Origin: Loxodes magnus
Taxonomy: Eukaryota; Ciliophora; Karyorelictea; Loxodida; Loxodidae
NCBI GenBank assembly: GCA_946699065.1
Contig: CAMPDV010002111.1
Span: 1-64,000, forward strand
Direction of reading: 5' to 3'
Length of the DNA stretch: 64,000 nt
Shown here: piece by piece, positions 25,752-39,820 of the stretch
Layout of the letters: each line of letters opens with the position of its first letter
How positions within the stretch are numbered: the stretch's first letter is position 1
Notes under the pieces: model-generated
Seen by the model: only the letters and a program-made list of their open reading frames with translations
The model's database searches: none
What the model was told of the DNA's origin: nothing
Made by a program: the position numbers and the translations under genes

Positions 25752-26290
25752 TTTAGCAGAAGGAATTAAGTCAAGACTTATGTCCTAGGAAAGAGATCTT
25801 AACGCTTTTGGAACATCTCAAAAAATCAGACTAACGAATCCTAAAATTAGCTTTAGAAACAGACTGAACTGAATAACAGACTCGGACAAGTAGAAGAGAA
25901 ATTGTAAACTTTTAAGAAAAAGTAAAGCGAAACTGGAGCTATATAAATGGAAATAGAAACCTAGAAAGAGCAAACAAGTCAAGGAAAATAACCCAAAATA
26001 AAAAAGAAATGTTTCTGCTGTGGAAGCGTATGACATTTTTATCGGAAGTGTTAGAAATTCAAATAGAAATAAAGAAACTATTGGATAAAAGAACAACAAA
26101 AGAAGAAAAAAGAAAAGCAAGAATGAAAAGAATGTATTGCAACCCGGATGGTTAATATACAAGATCAATATGGAAACATATCAAGCAAAAAGGAAGGAAA
26201 ACCTACTTAAAAAAAACTGATAAGCGGAATCTAGAGTAAACGTCTTTTAAGAAATGATATATCTTATTTTAGGATCTAGTTTTAGCGATG
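25752..26290 (+). pseudogene. gag/ORF1-like copy with intact CCHC knuckle, 5'-truncated
   Basis: It begins within the coil region: IKSRLMSQERDL in one frame, then after a one-base loss FWNISKNQTNESQNQLQKQT, which matches ESRLMSQERELSAFWNISQ and NNQSQNQLQKQ of the copy at 56.2 kb. A block with QMEIETQKEQ (the PMDIE-like box) precedes the knuckle CFCCGSVWHFYRKC (26010-26051). The spacing is CX2CX4HX4C and the Trp is TGA. The Trp of FWNIS is TGG here but TGA at 56.2 kb. The knuckle is followed by Lys/Gln-rich sequence. It lacks an N-terminus and no 3' hairpin was identified. Confidence 0.7.
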
Positions 26291-26299
26291 ATTGATTAA

Positions 26300-27520
26300 A
26301 AGTTTTCACTGAGCTTTACTCAAACAATGATACAACATATAAAATTTAACTTTTCTTAATGATGTCAATTATAAAATATTAAATTTGGCTGTGTCATTTT
26401 TAACTCTAAAAGGAAGATTATTTTTAATAAATATTATGCTTGCTATAGTAGATTAATGAGAGTAATTTTTCCAATCAAGAAAAAAATGATGCCAGAAAAT
26501 TCAAATAAATTAACTTTTATAGCATTTTTTGAGATATTATTTTAATTTTCCTTCTTTTCTTTTAAAAGTCCACATTACAAGTAAATATTGAATAATTATT
26601 AAATGTTTAATATAGTTGATAGTTTTTCATATAATATCATTTAATTTTATTGCTATAATAGAATCAATTTTTATTATTAATGATAATTATTTATTTAATG
26701 ATAATGTGTTTAAAGAAAACTTACTAATTCTAAACTCATCATTATTAAAATAAACAACCAAAATGCTTAAATATACTGTTAATATTCAAATAAATAATAA
26801 ATTTCTAAATAATCGAATAAAATATTTTAAATTATTACATCTATTTAAAATGGAAGTAATATACAATTTTTAAGTATTAAAATATATGAAATATATATAA
26901 CATATTTTATCTTTTAAATATAAATATTATAATAATTTTAAAACGAGAGGGAATTCATAGATTCTAATAAGAAAATGAATGATAGAAAAACTTATATGTA
27001 GATATAATATAAAAATGTAATAATTTGATTGAAATATTTATCTTATTTACGAAGAATCTATTTAAATAGGTAATATTTGTAAACATTTATTATTAATATT
27101 CTAATTGTCTTTTTGATGATTAGAAAAAATAAACAAATGTTGATCTTTAACGTAAAAGTAAACATTTATAAAAAATTTAAATTCACTTTCTTTTTAAATA
27201 TGATAATAAAATAAAGTAGCCAAAAAACTTTAAATTTTTTGCTTAATCATTATCAGATAAATTTTTCTGTTTCATTTTTTTATAATATTAAATATTTTTC
27301 TTTTGCTATGCATAATTTTTTGTTGATTAATTATTAATATAATAAATTTAAAATTATAGAAATCTTTAATTACATGTCTTTCATTAAAGTTTTTTATTCC
27401 TCTAATTTAAAGAAAACTGAAATGTTTGAATTCTAAAAGCTGATGTAATTTTCTAATTTTCTAAGAATTTATATTTTCATCCTTCCTTTACTTTAATTTT
27501 TTCGCTTAAATCAAAGCACA
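26300..27520. other. AT-rich sequence without recognisable gene
   Basis: Nothing supported. Confidence 0.5.
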
Positions 27521-27562
27521 ACGAATTACTATGGAATCGCCTTTATTTGGTTTGCCACGAAT
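27520..27562 (-). repeat. Decayed hairpin B (minus strand)
   Basis: On the minus strand TTCGTGGCAAACCAAATAAA, then GGCGATTCCATAGTAATTC, lines up with TTCGTGATGAxCCAAATAAA and GGTGxTATCACTTTAAT. The TGATGA of the 5' arm has become TGGCAA. Confidence 0.5.
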
Positions 27563-28246
27563 CAAAGAGTTTAATGTTAGATATATCTATTCACCTCAAA
27601 CTTACTTGGATTTTAACTGTCATTAATTATGGTGATTTTAAGATTATTTTATTGATTTTTTCCAAAAAATCACAATCATTTTCTATTTAAATCATTCTCA
27701 GCTTATTAGATATAGGGAGCTTCTTTGTTTAGATGGAGTTTTTTATCTATAAAGAAAATCTTCGCTTTTACAGTATATTTAAATCTTGCCTTATCCTTTT
27801 TTTCTATTAATTTCTTTTATTTTTAATAAAATTGATAGCAAATCTGTATTTTATGTTCAGGCCGCTTTGCTAGTTAATATGTTATTATTTTCTGATAGGG
27901 GATCTCTTATTTTGGAATTATTGCTCTATATCCCTTTGGTCGTTGAGCTATTAGGGTTATTCTGACATAGAGTTTCTGGACCTTTAAAATTCCTTTACGA
28001 CCTATTCTGTTTATGAAATTCTTCCTTAAATTTACTATCGGGCTGGTTTTAGAACTATTCCTATCGTAATATAGATTTTTAAAATTTAAAAAATTCCATA
28101 GTGTTGGTTAGATCTTAAGTTCGTAAATAGAGCTCAATAATAACCTATGCTAAAATATGATTCTCAATCTAAAAAAATGAGATAGTCGACAATGTCCTAT
28201 TACGAGTTATAGGTTTTACTAAGACCTTTTATTTCTTAGGTGTCAT
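27562..28246 (-). pseudogene. gag/ORF1-like relic, type II N-terminus
   Basis: Minus strand. It starts MTPKKQKVLVKP at 28246, the type II N-terminus shared with 39.8 kb (MAPNKQKST) and 40.07 kb (MATKKQQSP). The ATG frame stays open through DSKFKEEFHKQNRSQ and IKEINRKK to QIYCKSEDFLYRQK, the post-knuckle box. The knuckle survives only as KRPEHKIQIC in another frame, without its first two Cys. The last third has frame conflicts (KEAPYIQQAEND and SKFEVN in a different frame). Hairpin B follows in decayed form. Confidence 0.6.
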
Positions 28247-28249
28247 TTT

Positions 28250-30660
28250 ATATATAATCCCTCATTTTAAGCATTAAGAATATCAAAAATTTAAAAATAA
28301 TTGTAATAAAAGTATTAAAAATTGTATAATATTTGCCTTATTTCCTTTAAATTTTTAGTACAAATTCTTTATTAAAATATCTACTTTTTAAATTGATTTT
28401 AAGGTATGTATAAAGCATAATTATTTTAGAATAATAAGCAAGTTATCACCAAAATACGAACCTTACTTCTATTAACATTTCTATAAATGAAAACTTATTC
28501 TCTCTAAGCTTGCTTAAGTTTCTTATATCACTCTACTTTTGTTTTGATTCTTATCTTCTAAAAATATTGTTTTAATTTTTACTTTTTTATTTATAAAGCT
28601 CTTTTATTCATAAATTAAATTTAATTTACTTATTTAAAATAGAAATGTTTATCAAAAAGGTTATATAAAAAGTAAAAATAAAACTTTTTATAATTAAATT
28701 TGAGTAAAAAAGATTATTTTGAATGTAAAATGTTTGATGAAAAAATGTTACAATAAATAGCCTCTCTAGAGTATAATAAAAACAAAGAATTAATTTAAAA
28801 AGTAATTTATTTTTATTATTTATAACAAAAATTTAGATTAAAGAGCGCGTAACATCTCAATGGAATGTAGTTCTTATAAAAATAATTATTTTAGTTTAAT
28901 TAAAAAAATATTTATAAATTGCCAATCAAACAATAAATTAAAGCATTTTATAAATTAAATTAATGGCTCTGGAGATATTATTTTGCTGATTTTCATATTT
29001 ATCTATTTAATTAAAAATCTTTATTATTATAAATTAATCTTTACATTAAATGGAATGCTTGATATAAATATTTATATTACAATATTATTTAAAAAATTAC
29101 TGCTTTTAAATTGTTTAAATTCGCAAAGGAAAAAATCATTTCTAATAAACATTGGTAGATATAAAAAAGTTAGTTTAGAGTTATTTTTAAATTATAATAT
29201 GTACTAAAAATTTACTATTTTCGACAACTACGAAAATATTTCTAAGATAGAAAATATTGCTAAAGAGATAGTTTAGTAAGAAGGTAATAAAAATAAATTT
29301 TATTTAATACTCAAGTTAGAAGGAATGGAATAATTAGAAGAATATAATTAATTAAATTAGTTGTGCCTAAATAATTTTGCTATATTTCATTTTGAAGCTA
29401 AAAGATGTATAATTTAATATTTAAAATAAGAGAAGTTTAGTAGCTTAAGAAATCATATCATATTAAATATAATTTTATGAAATTAAGCAAAACTATTAAA
29501 ATTTATTCATGATCTTAGACATTTAAATTAAAATATAAGTGATAAACTTAGAAAAGAATTATTAAAACCTATAAGTAAATTATGAACTTCTTTTAGAAGG
29601 CAATATTGCACCAAATTAAAATTTATAGAGCATAAGCTAATCTTATTCTTATTCCACTTTCCAGGTTTATAATTTTAATATTTAAGATTAAAAAAAAATC
29701 AAAATATAGGAGCATTTTATAATTTTATTAATTCACTTCCAAAAATTTCAGTTTTTATAATTTTTAGAACAAAAATTTAATAAAATAAAATAAAAAATTT
29801 TCAATATAAAGCTTAATAAAAAAGCCAATAGCAATAATTATATTTAAATATATTGGAATGATGTTTTTGCAATCTTTGTCTAATCTGTTATTTTATGAAA
29901 ATACTATATTATTTTAGGGCAATTTTATAGATTTATTATATCAATATTTAGTAGCAAATAGATACATAATCTTAAAAAAACGTAAATGAATTAAAAGCAA
30001 AAAAGTAGAACTTAAATTGTCACTATTATTAATAAGTAAACTTATGAGATAATTAAAAAAATAATGATGATATATACTTAAAATTCGATAAATTTAAACT
30101 ATTTTATAAAAAAATGCTTTAATAATAATATAAATTTGCGTAAAAGGTCACAAGAAAATTTTCTCAAATAATGTAGGAAAAAATAAGAACGAAGTACATG
30201 AACAGTATGTATATTCAAGAATAAAAAGAAATACATAATATACTTAAGAAATGTATTCAATTGATAAATATTTTCTTAAAAATTTAAATTTGAATATTAT
30301 ATTTTTAAATAATAAGCATTATTAAACAATTTTAATTAAGTAATTATTTCATTATTATTAGAGAAATAAAGATTAGATTGAAAGCTAAATAAGGAATTTT
30401 AAAAAAATAAATAAAAAATTAAGAGGGATTTTAATAGATTTATTAGCCATTTTCTAACCATTCAATGCTTTAATTTTAGTTAATATGCTACTTATATGAA
30501 TTATTTTTTTGTCTTAAGATTTCTAATTCCGAAATTCTCAAAATTCAATTAAATGTTCTATATTATATTGTTATTAGACTTTTTATTTTGATAAAAAAAG
30601 GTCAGATTATATAAATTTAATGCTTTTTAATTTATTTTTTATAGATTATTAGTAGATCAA
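28250..30660. other. AT-rich sequence with only a hairpin-A remnant
   Basis: Apart from the degenerate hairpin A at 28842-28874, I see no gene or element body in this stretch. Confidence 0.5.
28842..28874 (-). repeat. Degenerate hairpin A remnant
   Basis: AGAGCGCGTAACATCTCAAT and then GGAATGTAGTTCTT (plus strand) is hairpin A read from the minus strand, with several substitutions. The TAGATTA-type tail lies to its left. No retroelement body can be recognised to its right, so this is either a heavily 5'-truncated or a very old insertion. Confidence 0.6.
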
Positions 30661-30670
30661 ATATCATTTC

Positions 30671-30733
30671 GTAAGTTAGCCTCTTTAAACAGAAAAGAGG
30701 CAGAGGTATCACTTTATAATAAAAATAATAATT
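30671..30733 (+). repeat. Hairpin B with extended stem and AT tail
   Basis: GCCTCTTT and AAAGAGGC form a perfect 8-bp stem around AAACAGA, followed by AGAGGTATCACTTTATAAT and an AATAATAAT-rich tail. GGTATCACTTTA and the tail are as in hairpin B at 43782 and 51786. The DNA upstream (29-30.6 kb) shows no readable gag. Confidence 0.55.
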
Positions 30734-30739
30734 AAATCC

Positions 30740-32690
30740 AAAAACTTCTCTAACAATCCTTGACCAGATTGAAATAAATTTAGTATATTGATAAGAACTC
30801 ATCAATCATTAAAGCTTAGCAAAGTTTAGCAATCGAATATGATTTACAGATTAAATTGAAAATTCTTATGTTGAAAAATCTGTTAGAAAACCACACTGAG
30901 AAATGTAATTTTTTTATATAAAATCAAATAAAATAATTTTTTTATTCTTTATGCTAATTAAGAAATAACTTAAATCTTACCATTCTCAATATTTTTATTT
31001 CAGTATAAAAATCAATATATTTCCAATTGAAAACATGAATCTATTAATAATACATAAATAAAAAGTTTGAGATCGAAAAAAAACTTTCAGTAAAGATTGA
31101 AAATTCTAATTTATAAATCAAAAAATTCCGCATTTAGCCAAATTTTTCCTTTCATCTAAAATAATAAGTTTTTAAATTATTAAAACAGACATATCTAAAA
31201 TTAAATAATTTGAGTTATTCATTGGAGCATCTATATTTCTCTAATAAATAATCCTAGAAATTATTCTAGTATATATTTTTAAAATTCTATAGGTAAATTA
31301 AAATCTAAACAAAACATCTCATCTAAAATATATTAAATCTTCCTATTTTTATACTTAGTAAAATTATTTCTTAAATACTATCTCAGATCATACTTTGATA
31401 ATCTATAGGCATATAGTTAAAAAATTGAATAATTGATGTATCAATTTAAACATTTTATAGATTTATTATTCTAAATATGTAGCCTATTATCTATTTTTGA
31501 AGAGAGTTAAAATATTATCTGCTATACTATCATTATACTTATTACCTACTTTATCTTCGTCTGTTATCGACAATCATTTTGCTCTTCTCGTTCAATTTCA
31601 GGTTATTAACTGCAAATAAATCTTTTTTAGTTTAAGTTATTATAAAGATGAAAATTGCAAGCTTTCTAATTTAAGAATCAAATTAAAATACCCCAAAAAG
31701 ATCATAAGTTATCAAGAAGTAGAATAAGTTTCGAATAAGTAGATTAATCTTTTGTCTTATCACTAATTTTCTGATTAAAATAACCAAAAAAATATTATTA
31801 AAGCATGTTTATTCAATATATAATCAAAATAAATTTAAAGTAGACCAAAGCCTAACTATATTACAACCTTATTTTCATTGCTTCATAAAAAAATCACCTC
31901 TTATTCTTAGATTTTTGAATTTAATAAAAGTAAAAATTAATTTTCGCATTATAATTTACTTAATATCTAGAATTAAGAAAATAGATATTAAAAAACTAGC
32001 ATATACTCATAGGGAAAATTACTAAAATTAAAGTTATGAAAAAAAATGTTCTTACCAGTCATTGATAGCTGAGTAAATTTTATATATTAGATTATTAATA
32101 TAATATAGATTTTAACTATTGCAAATTTTTACTAAAAATTGAATAAATTTTTGTAGTTTTTTAAAGTTTCAAAGCATAAGATTTCATATTTCACTAATTA
32201 AAACATGGTTTTTTTGTTTTGCAAACTCAGAAAGATTTAAACCAACTCTATTCATCTATTTTTTTTATATTCCATAATAAAAGTTTATCATTTACTTCAA
32301 AAATAGAAAAGTAATCTAACGGAAGCAAATTAAAAATATAGAAAGTAATTAAAATAGAAGTTTATAGCTAAATTTTTAAGAATAAATTGAGTCTATTCAG
32401 AAGATAAATCCCATTAAATAGCATATAGAATTATATTCTTCCTTAGTAAATATTTTATATTAATAATCGATATATAGCAAAACTAAAGACTAACATTTAT
32501 ATTAAGGAATTCTTATTAAAAATGCAATTGAATAATTAAGGGTAAATTTAGAGTTTTAAATGAGAATTAGGCTGAAATTTAGATTTATTATTTGATAGCA
32601 AGAAGCTATAATCTACTTGTCTATGTTTGATTTTTTAATGTAAGTTTAAAAATTTAAAGCATGGTTTAAATTTATTTTAATAATGTCGTG
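30740..32690. other. AT-rich sequence without recognisable gene
   Basis: No supported feature. A slightly more complex patch near 31.5-31.7 kb could not be assigned. Confidence 0.45.
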
Positions 32691-32699
32691 TATTTTTAA

Positions 32700-33200
32700 T
32701 TTTCACGAATTAGTTAGGAAAAATTTTCTTCTCATGTCTGGTTTTTTAGTTTAATATTTATTAAGTAATAAGTTAAGGATAGTAGCTCAACTCTATGGTT
32801 TCAACCTAACTTAATAGCCATAATTCATGGTAGCTCATCCTCATAATTTCCAGGTCTTAAATAAAAAACACCACATTAGGACTAAAACACTTTTCTTTGC
32901 ATCATTTTTTACTGCGAAATTCATTATTGTACCTTGTTCTGTTTTTGAAATGAGATGAAGAATTTTAAAAGCCAATCTTTATTATGTTTACGTCTCCAAA
33001 AAGCTTCGATTCCATTAGTTTAATTCCGTACGATTTATAAATATTCTATAGATATCTCTCTATTTTATCATTTAGTTTAGTTTTAAATAAAGGTGGAAAT
33101 TTAAAACTCATCTTATCCATATCAATCCTTATCTCCGAACACTTTAATCCATTTTTTATATGAAACCAAATTTCCATTACTCTGTGGTCCATTTAATTTA
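32700..33200 (-). pseudogene. Doubtful transposase-like remnant
   Basis: This region is less AT-rich than its flanks. Two overlapping minus-strand frames contain motifs reminiscent of IS1595/Merlin-type DDE transposases: NQTNGIEAFWRRKHNKDW in one, and IKLMESKLFGDVN in the other (compare the family patterns TNxIExxWxxxK and IDESxFGKRK). Both use the same bases, so at most one can be real, and neither context continues convincingly. It may be chance in a code with few stops. Confidence 0.2.
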
Positions 33201-33264
33201 GCAGTTACATTGAGAAATATCTTAATAAATTTGAAATTTTGTTTTGAGTTTGCAAGTTCTCAGT

Positions 33265-36200
33265 TTCCCTTGAAGTAACTTTTAATAATAGAAGATCAGA
33301 ATTAGTTTGAATGTTTAAAAAAATAGAGATGAAAAGAACTCTAGTATAATTTAATAAAATACTTAAATTTTTAAAAGTTATATTAAGATAAATCTAACTT
33401 TGAATCTACAAATTTAAGAAGAGAAGAATGATATTGCTGCTTTTCATAGTTGCTATTTAGTCCTAGCGTGAGCTGATTTATAAAATAAATGAATTAATAG
33501 ATAAATTTCACATTAATTTAAAATTAGCTTAATTAAAACTATTCAGTTAAGAATAAGGATATAAAATGAAGTAATATAAGAACAAATAATATTCTAATAA
33601 AGTAACTTTTGAAAAACTAGCAAATTTCAGAGACTTTTATAAAAATCCAAATTGTAAAATAAAATTTTCGGAAACAGTGGAAATCATTGATAAAGGAATT
33701 TGAATTTCTTTATTATATAAAAATTTTAGTCATCATTGTATTATAGCTTTTACTTAAAAATATACGATAAAATTTTTTTTATTTAATTAAACTCCAAAAT
33801 TATAAATAATAAATAACTTTAGACAGCTATAGTTTATTAAATAATAAACTTTTTAAATATTTTAGATTTATAAAAATGAAAAGTTTTTTCTGATAAGATA
33901 ACATTTAATAATTAAAAAATTATACCATTTTTTAATAAAAAATTGGAAATTTTTTGAATCATAAAATACTTTAATTTTTGTTTGTTGTGATATAAAATAT
34001 TTATCTTTCATTTTAGCATAACTTTTTATATTATTTCTATTACTTTAAATCACTATCATTGTTATAACTTTTTTACATTAATATCAAATTTTTTAGATTT
34101 ATAAAACATTTAAAAAAAACATTTATTTGTTTATTTACTATTTTATTATTTTTACTATAGTATTTATATAATTCAATATATGGTATTGATTCAAATTAAT
34201 CTACTATAGCAAGCCAATGTAATTATAAATTTTTATATTTAAATAAACTTTAAAATAGAAAACTATTTAAATTTATGAGAATGAAATACTTGTTTTTCGC
34301 ATTCAATTTTTTTTAATTCATTGTTCTAAATTTTAAATATTTATCATAATTTTTACTAAAGGGATAAATTTTAGAAACGATTAATTTTTTATATATTTTC
34401 TAAAGGTATAACTGTAAATGCAATAGTTTTTCTTTCTCTTATATTTTAGTAATTATTTTAGTTGATTTCAATATTCTGGCAGTATCTTTGAAAGTAATAA
34501 AAATTCAATTTGTTTATTATCTTTTATCTTCTTTAAAATATATTTTTAACTTTATTTTATATCCTTATTTAATAACTTTTTTTAATTTAATTATCTTTTT
34601 ATGTATAAATTATTTACTTTTATTTTCTAAAATATATTATAACATTTATTCTTTATTTATGACAACAGCTATTTATATATAAAAAGCACATTTTAAACTA
34701 TTTTTCTGACTGATATTTATTTTTTAAATCTTAATTTACACTTATATGCGAGAAGAAAGTAATAAGGCTTCCAATTAGTAATATTTTATTTATCTATAAA
34801 CAAATTAATTTAATAAGCAATTTCTATTCACAAAAAATATCTTTAAAATATTTAATATAGTAGCAAGATATTAAATGCAAGAGGAACCAATTAATAAATA
34901 AAAAATGATAATTATCATTTCTTTAAAAAAATTATTAATAAAATAGAAAAAATGCTATTTTCATTATAAAGAGTTAATATTTATCATTACTGATTTATTA
35001 CAGATAAAATTATATTAATATTCTAATTTTTTAATATTTTTTACTTCTATGAGCTATTTTAGTTATATAACAGTGAAATCTTTAGCGTTTTCATTTCCTT
35101 AAATTATTTTACAATCTTAACTTTCACCATCCATTTTTTCATAATCAACAATCTCATCTTAATCCAGCCTATCTAAACTCGCTCGCAGTTTTTACCTTTT
35201 TTGTGTAAATTGTCGAGTCTCAAAACAGTAATTTTTTTCAAACTTAATAATCAAGTTTTTATGAAATATCTTCTATATCAGTATACTCGAATTCTGCTTC
35301 AATCTTTTTATTCGAAATATCTAATTTTAAAAATTTTTATATTCTTAAAAGAAGTTGATAGTTGGTATTTAGCAATACATGCAGTAAAAAAAATTTAATT
35401 GGAGGATTAGCAATATCATAAGCAAAATTTTCCAGTTTTTTGGTATAATTATTAAGAATAGTAACCATGAAGTTGTATTTATACCTATGCTGTTTACACG
35501 CTCAACAATAGATCTTATCTTTTTAAAAATATACGTATATAAACTGAATGTTATTATAGTGCTATAGGCATTTTTTTAGTTCATAATATCATAATATATA
35601 TTCACTTTCATCTGCAGGCTTAAAAAGTAAATTTTTATCGAAAACTTAAGGCCATGAAAATTTAACAGTTTCATCTTTACAATCATTAAAATTTTGGTTA
35701 AGTTAAGCAAGCTTGATATTTAAACTTTTAACTGATTCATAGATAATTTAGTAAAAAAATACTAATGAATAATAAAAACTTATTTTTTTTAATAAGAATC
35801 AAAAATTGAAAGAAACAGCAGGAATAAAAAAAGTAAAATTAGTTTAAATATTTAATTTAAGATAAAGAAATTCCAAATTAAAGATTAAATAAATAATTAT
35901 AAAAAGTTAGCAAAAAGAAAAAATTAACAATTAAATTTCTCTTAAAATAATTTTCGTTAAAAAATTTGAGAGAAAAAGAAATTATAAAAATCAAGGATAA
36001 AAAATATTGAAATAAATTCGAAAAAATCCAAAAAAATAAAAATTTATTAATAAATTATAAAATTAAAAAAATTGACACTAAAAATATTATAAAGACAACG
36101 AGTATCATACTAAAATAATAAATACTTCTCATTAAAAATACCTTATGACTATAATAAAAAAAATTGAAATTTATAACTATCTACAAATTAAAATTTATTA

Positions 36201-39090
36201 ATATAGTTTTGGATTAAATAAAAGATAGAGCTTATTTTCTAAAAAGAGTTAATTTCATTATGAAGAGTTTATCTTATCATTACTATTTTTATTATAGAAA
36301 AAATTTAAAGTAAAGGATAATAGATAAATGCTTATATAGCCATTATCATTTATTAGCTATAAAGAGATTTAATATATTTGTTTACTCACTTATTAATTTA
36401 TACCTAATTCTTAATAAAATAATATACTTTACCAGTTTATCATACAGTATTATGTATAATCTTTTTTAATCATATTGAAGCAAATATAAAATATAAATCT
36501 GATTTATAGTGCTAAGCAAATATTTAAAGAAATTTACCGTTTTTCTTAAAGTTTGATGCAGGAAAAAAAGATATTACTATTATTTTAAAACTAAATTCAA
36601 TCTTATGGTAGATCTATCGTGTATTCTTCAATAATCCTATCAGCTAGTCGCGAAGCTTTATTTAAGTGAAAATCTAAAATACTTCTAAGCAAGGACTCAA
36701 TTCAATCTTTTATATATCCTTTAATTTTATTTTTATGTTTAATCAAATAAACTCTAGAAGTAAATAAAATAAATGATAAATGATAAATAGGAAAGACCAA
36801 TAACCTAAATAAAAGCAAGTAATATAACAGACATTTCAAATCTTATTTAAAGCATGTTATTATACTCACTTCAAAAATACGCTAATGAGTATAAAATTAT
36901 AATTTTAGGGAGTTAATAAGCAGATTAATAAGACTAGATAATCATTATAAATATATAAATTTTACTATCTAGTAACACATAACATAAGTATTCAATTAAT
37001 ATTATGGCAATAAGGTATATCTATCTTATCTAATTTAATAGTAAATATACAATGAAGGAAATTACTGGGCAGTTAAGATTGATTATATAATAAATATGCT
37101 AAAATTATTTTGGCAACTAATTTAATCTGCCTTTCTTAACTATTAACTTATATAGCCTTTAATTATTTCTATTTATATCTTCGTTTATGCTTAGTTCATT
37201 ATTTATTAGGATAGTTATTAATAGGGTTCGAAGATAATCTTGCAGTTAAAATAAGTAAGAGAAACTATATAAATAATTTCGATTTTAAATATGCCAAAGT
37301 TATCCTAATTAGGTTATTTCTGCAACATTAAAAAAGAATAAAGAAAATTTTTTTAAAGGTACTAAATAGATGAAATATACGAAACATCATATCAATTTGG
37401 ATATTTAATTACGAAGAAGATATAGCTTTTCTTGTTACTTTCGGTGAAGAAGATTAATACAATAATAGTAAAAAGATTTTCAATTTTGTCGATAAGAATC
37501 TTAAAAAGAATAGGATTACCAGTTAGGAAATTTAAATAGCAAATATAACTTAACTTTCTTACTCAGATGTTCATTATGATAAAAGATCTTAAAAATAAAA
37601 TTTGGAAGTAGTTTTAATTATTCTAAAAGTCTTAAAAATTCAACTTAAGTTAGAAAATTTGGATGTTTGTATTTAGATTAATAAAAAATATTACCCTGTG
37701 TGAAGAATGAAAGGGGATAAAGGACAAAAAATGACATAATATAAAATTATAAAGAGAAGTCGAGAAAATCAGAATAATAGTTCACAAAATAACTTATATC
37801 TATAAAATGTATCAATCTAATTCTTTAAGATAAATCGAAATAAGCTGCAAAATATTTGATTCTAAGAGAAAGAACTAAAAATAATTTTTTTTAACATGCA
37901 AGAAAAAAATGCATAGAACTGCAAAAAATTTAAAATTAATAATACAAAAACCAAAGTAAAATATTTTTCTACTAATTCAAATTTATATTATAATTCAAGT
38001 CTTAGTCCCTTGTTTTTTTAATATCTCTCATCTTTATAAAGTTGTAATTTAATAAAAATTCGAGAAAATAAACTTAATATTTAGTTAAAGTTAAAATATC
38101 AATATCTTTTAGAAGAAATCTAGTTTAATTTACATTAATTAAAAATTAAATGATGATATACTATGATTATTATAATTAAGAATAGTTTGATGGGATGTAT
38201 CATGATGAAAATAAATTTTAGCAAAAATTAAATTTTTGAACTATCTTTAAAATTTATTTTGGTTTCTAAAGAAATAGAAGAATTAGATTCTGACTAAATT
38301 TATTTCTCAAACTAAGAAATAAATTAATAGTGAATTAATAAAGAGAAGCTAATTTTATATTTACAAGTTTTTAATATTTTATATAGATAGCGTTAAATAG
38401 TTATAATATAACTATTTTATACAAATAGAAAAAAAAATCTTCAGCCGTTTATCTTTAGTCTTAGGCACTTCAATTTAGTTATTATTTGATAATAAAAATC
38501 GTTAACTACTGCAGAGCTTTTGTTTCAATTTGATAGTGAATTAGTATTTTAAACCTCTTCTTAAGTGAGATTATTATACAAGATAATAATTTTGCAATTC
38601 GATTTTTTTCATAGGGAAAATTTGTTCTATTTATAAAAAATTTTTAATGGTATAAGTGCTTCAAATATCAACAATAAAAGTTCATATCAGTCAATTTAAA
38701 AATCCTAAATTAAAAAATCTTGTTCCTCACTAGTTTATTTTTAACTATACTGAGTCTTTTTCAGATACTTTTTTCCAAATATTCTATTCTCTTTTGTTAA
38801 TTTTTATCAGTCTTTTCAACTTAATTCATTTTTATGGCATTTAATTTGATTTATTCCCTTGCTTATTCTTATTTTATAGTACGCACCATTTTTTATATAG
38901 CAAATAAAATTTAAAATTAAAATAATAAAAATAATTAGAATTAACATATAAAATTATCTCTATAAAATGAACAGAAATTATCTAAAAAGGTAAAAGTATA
39001 ATTATTAAGATTAAAAAATATCTAACAAAATGTAATCAAAATAAAGTATATATTTTAATTATTTAGAAAGAAAAATCAAATTTAAGATAG
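33265..39090. other. Long AT-rich stretch without recognisable gene
   Basis: Nearly 6 kb with no gag, RT, SINE or hairpin signature. Patches of higher complexity at 35.1-35.6 and 36.6-37.7 kb read as open in several frames on both strands, and I recognise none of them. Confidence 0.5.
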
Positions 39091-39094
39091 CATT

Positions 39095-39140
39095 TCATAA
39101 TTATTGTTGTAGTGTCTCCTTTATTTGATTACCACAATAA
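39095..39140 (-). repeat. Decayed hairpin B (minus strand)
   Basis: On the minus strand TTGTGGTAATCAAATAAAGG, then AGACACTACAACAATAATTATG, aligns with the hairpin-B loop AAATAAAGG and an ATT-type tail. Confidence 0.45.
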
Positions 39141-39820
39141 ATTTTTTATTTAAAAATAAGTATTCACCTCGAATTTACTTGAATCTTCACTATGAGTCTC
39201 TATGATTTTAGAATTAATTATCATGATTTTTTTTCCTTTGATCAAATCCCAATAATTTCAAATTGAAATTATTAGTTGCCTTTAAGATATAGAAAACTTC
39301 TTTATTTACTTACAGTATTTTTTCCAGTAAAGCAAACCTTCTTTATTACAGTAAATTTCAAATATACTTTCCCATTAATTTTCTATTATTATCTTTACTT
39401 TTTGCTTAAACCAGTAGCAACTTAATATTTTAAAATTCTGGTTACTTACAGTATATCATTACTCATCGGTAGGGAATACATTTTTATAGATTTTTTTAAA
39501 TTTCAAAGGATCATTGAATATTTAAGAATTTTTACCTTACAGTTTCTATTATTTTAAATTTCCCTCACAATCTACTCTGTCTAAAAATATTTTTCCTTAA
39601 ATTTGCTGCATTGCCGGGTTTAGAGCTAATTCCTATATTAAAATTGAGTTTTGAAATTCAAAAATTTCCATAGAGTTTAAAAAATCTTAAGTTCGTTAAT
39701 AAAGATCATTAACAGCTTTAGCTAATTTTGTTTCTACATTTAAAGAAGGAAAAGATTGTTGGCAACATCATACTAAGAATTATTAAGTTTTGTGGTAGAT
39801 TTTTGCTTATTTGGAGCCAT
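39135..39820 (-). pseudogene. gag/ORF1-like relic, type II N-terminus
   Basis: Minus strand. It begins MAPNKQKSTTKLNN at 39820. SKFKEKYFQTEQ matches SKFKEEFHKQNR of the 28-kb copy. Later it keeps YCKQPE at the knuckle, then EIYCNKEGLLYWKK (the post-knuckle box) and SSKFEVNT. These pieces need frame changes to join. It lies head-to-head with the intact-looking gag copy at 40071 (+), their start codons about 250 bases apart. Confidence 0.6.

Noticed and set aside
31680..31700. CCCCAA-like string suggesting a ciliate telomere
   Set aside because: A single isolated occurrence; no tandem telomeric repeats anywhere in the window.
35080..35640. Minus-strand frame with RSIVERVNS resembling an IS5-type transposase C-terminus
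   Set aside because: Only a few residues agree, neighbouring frames look as good, and there are no terminal repeats.
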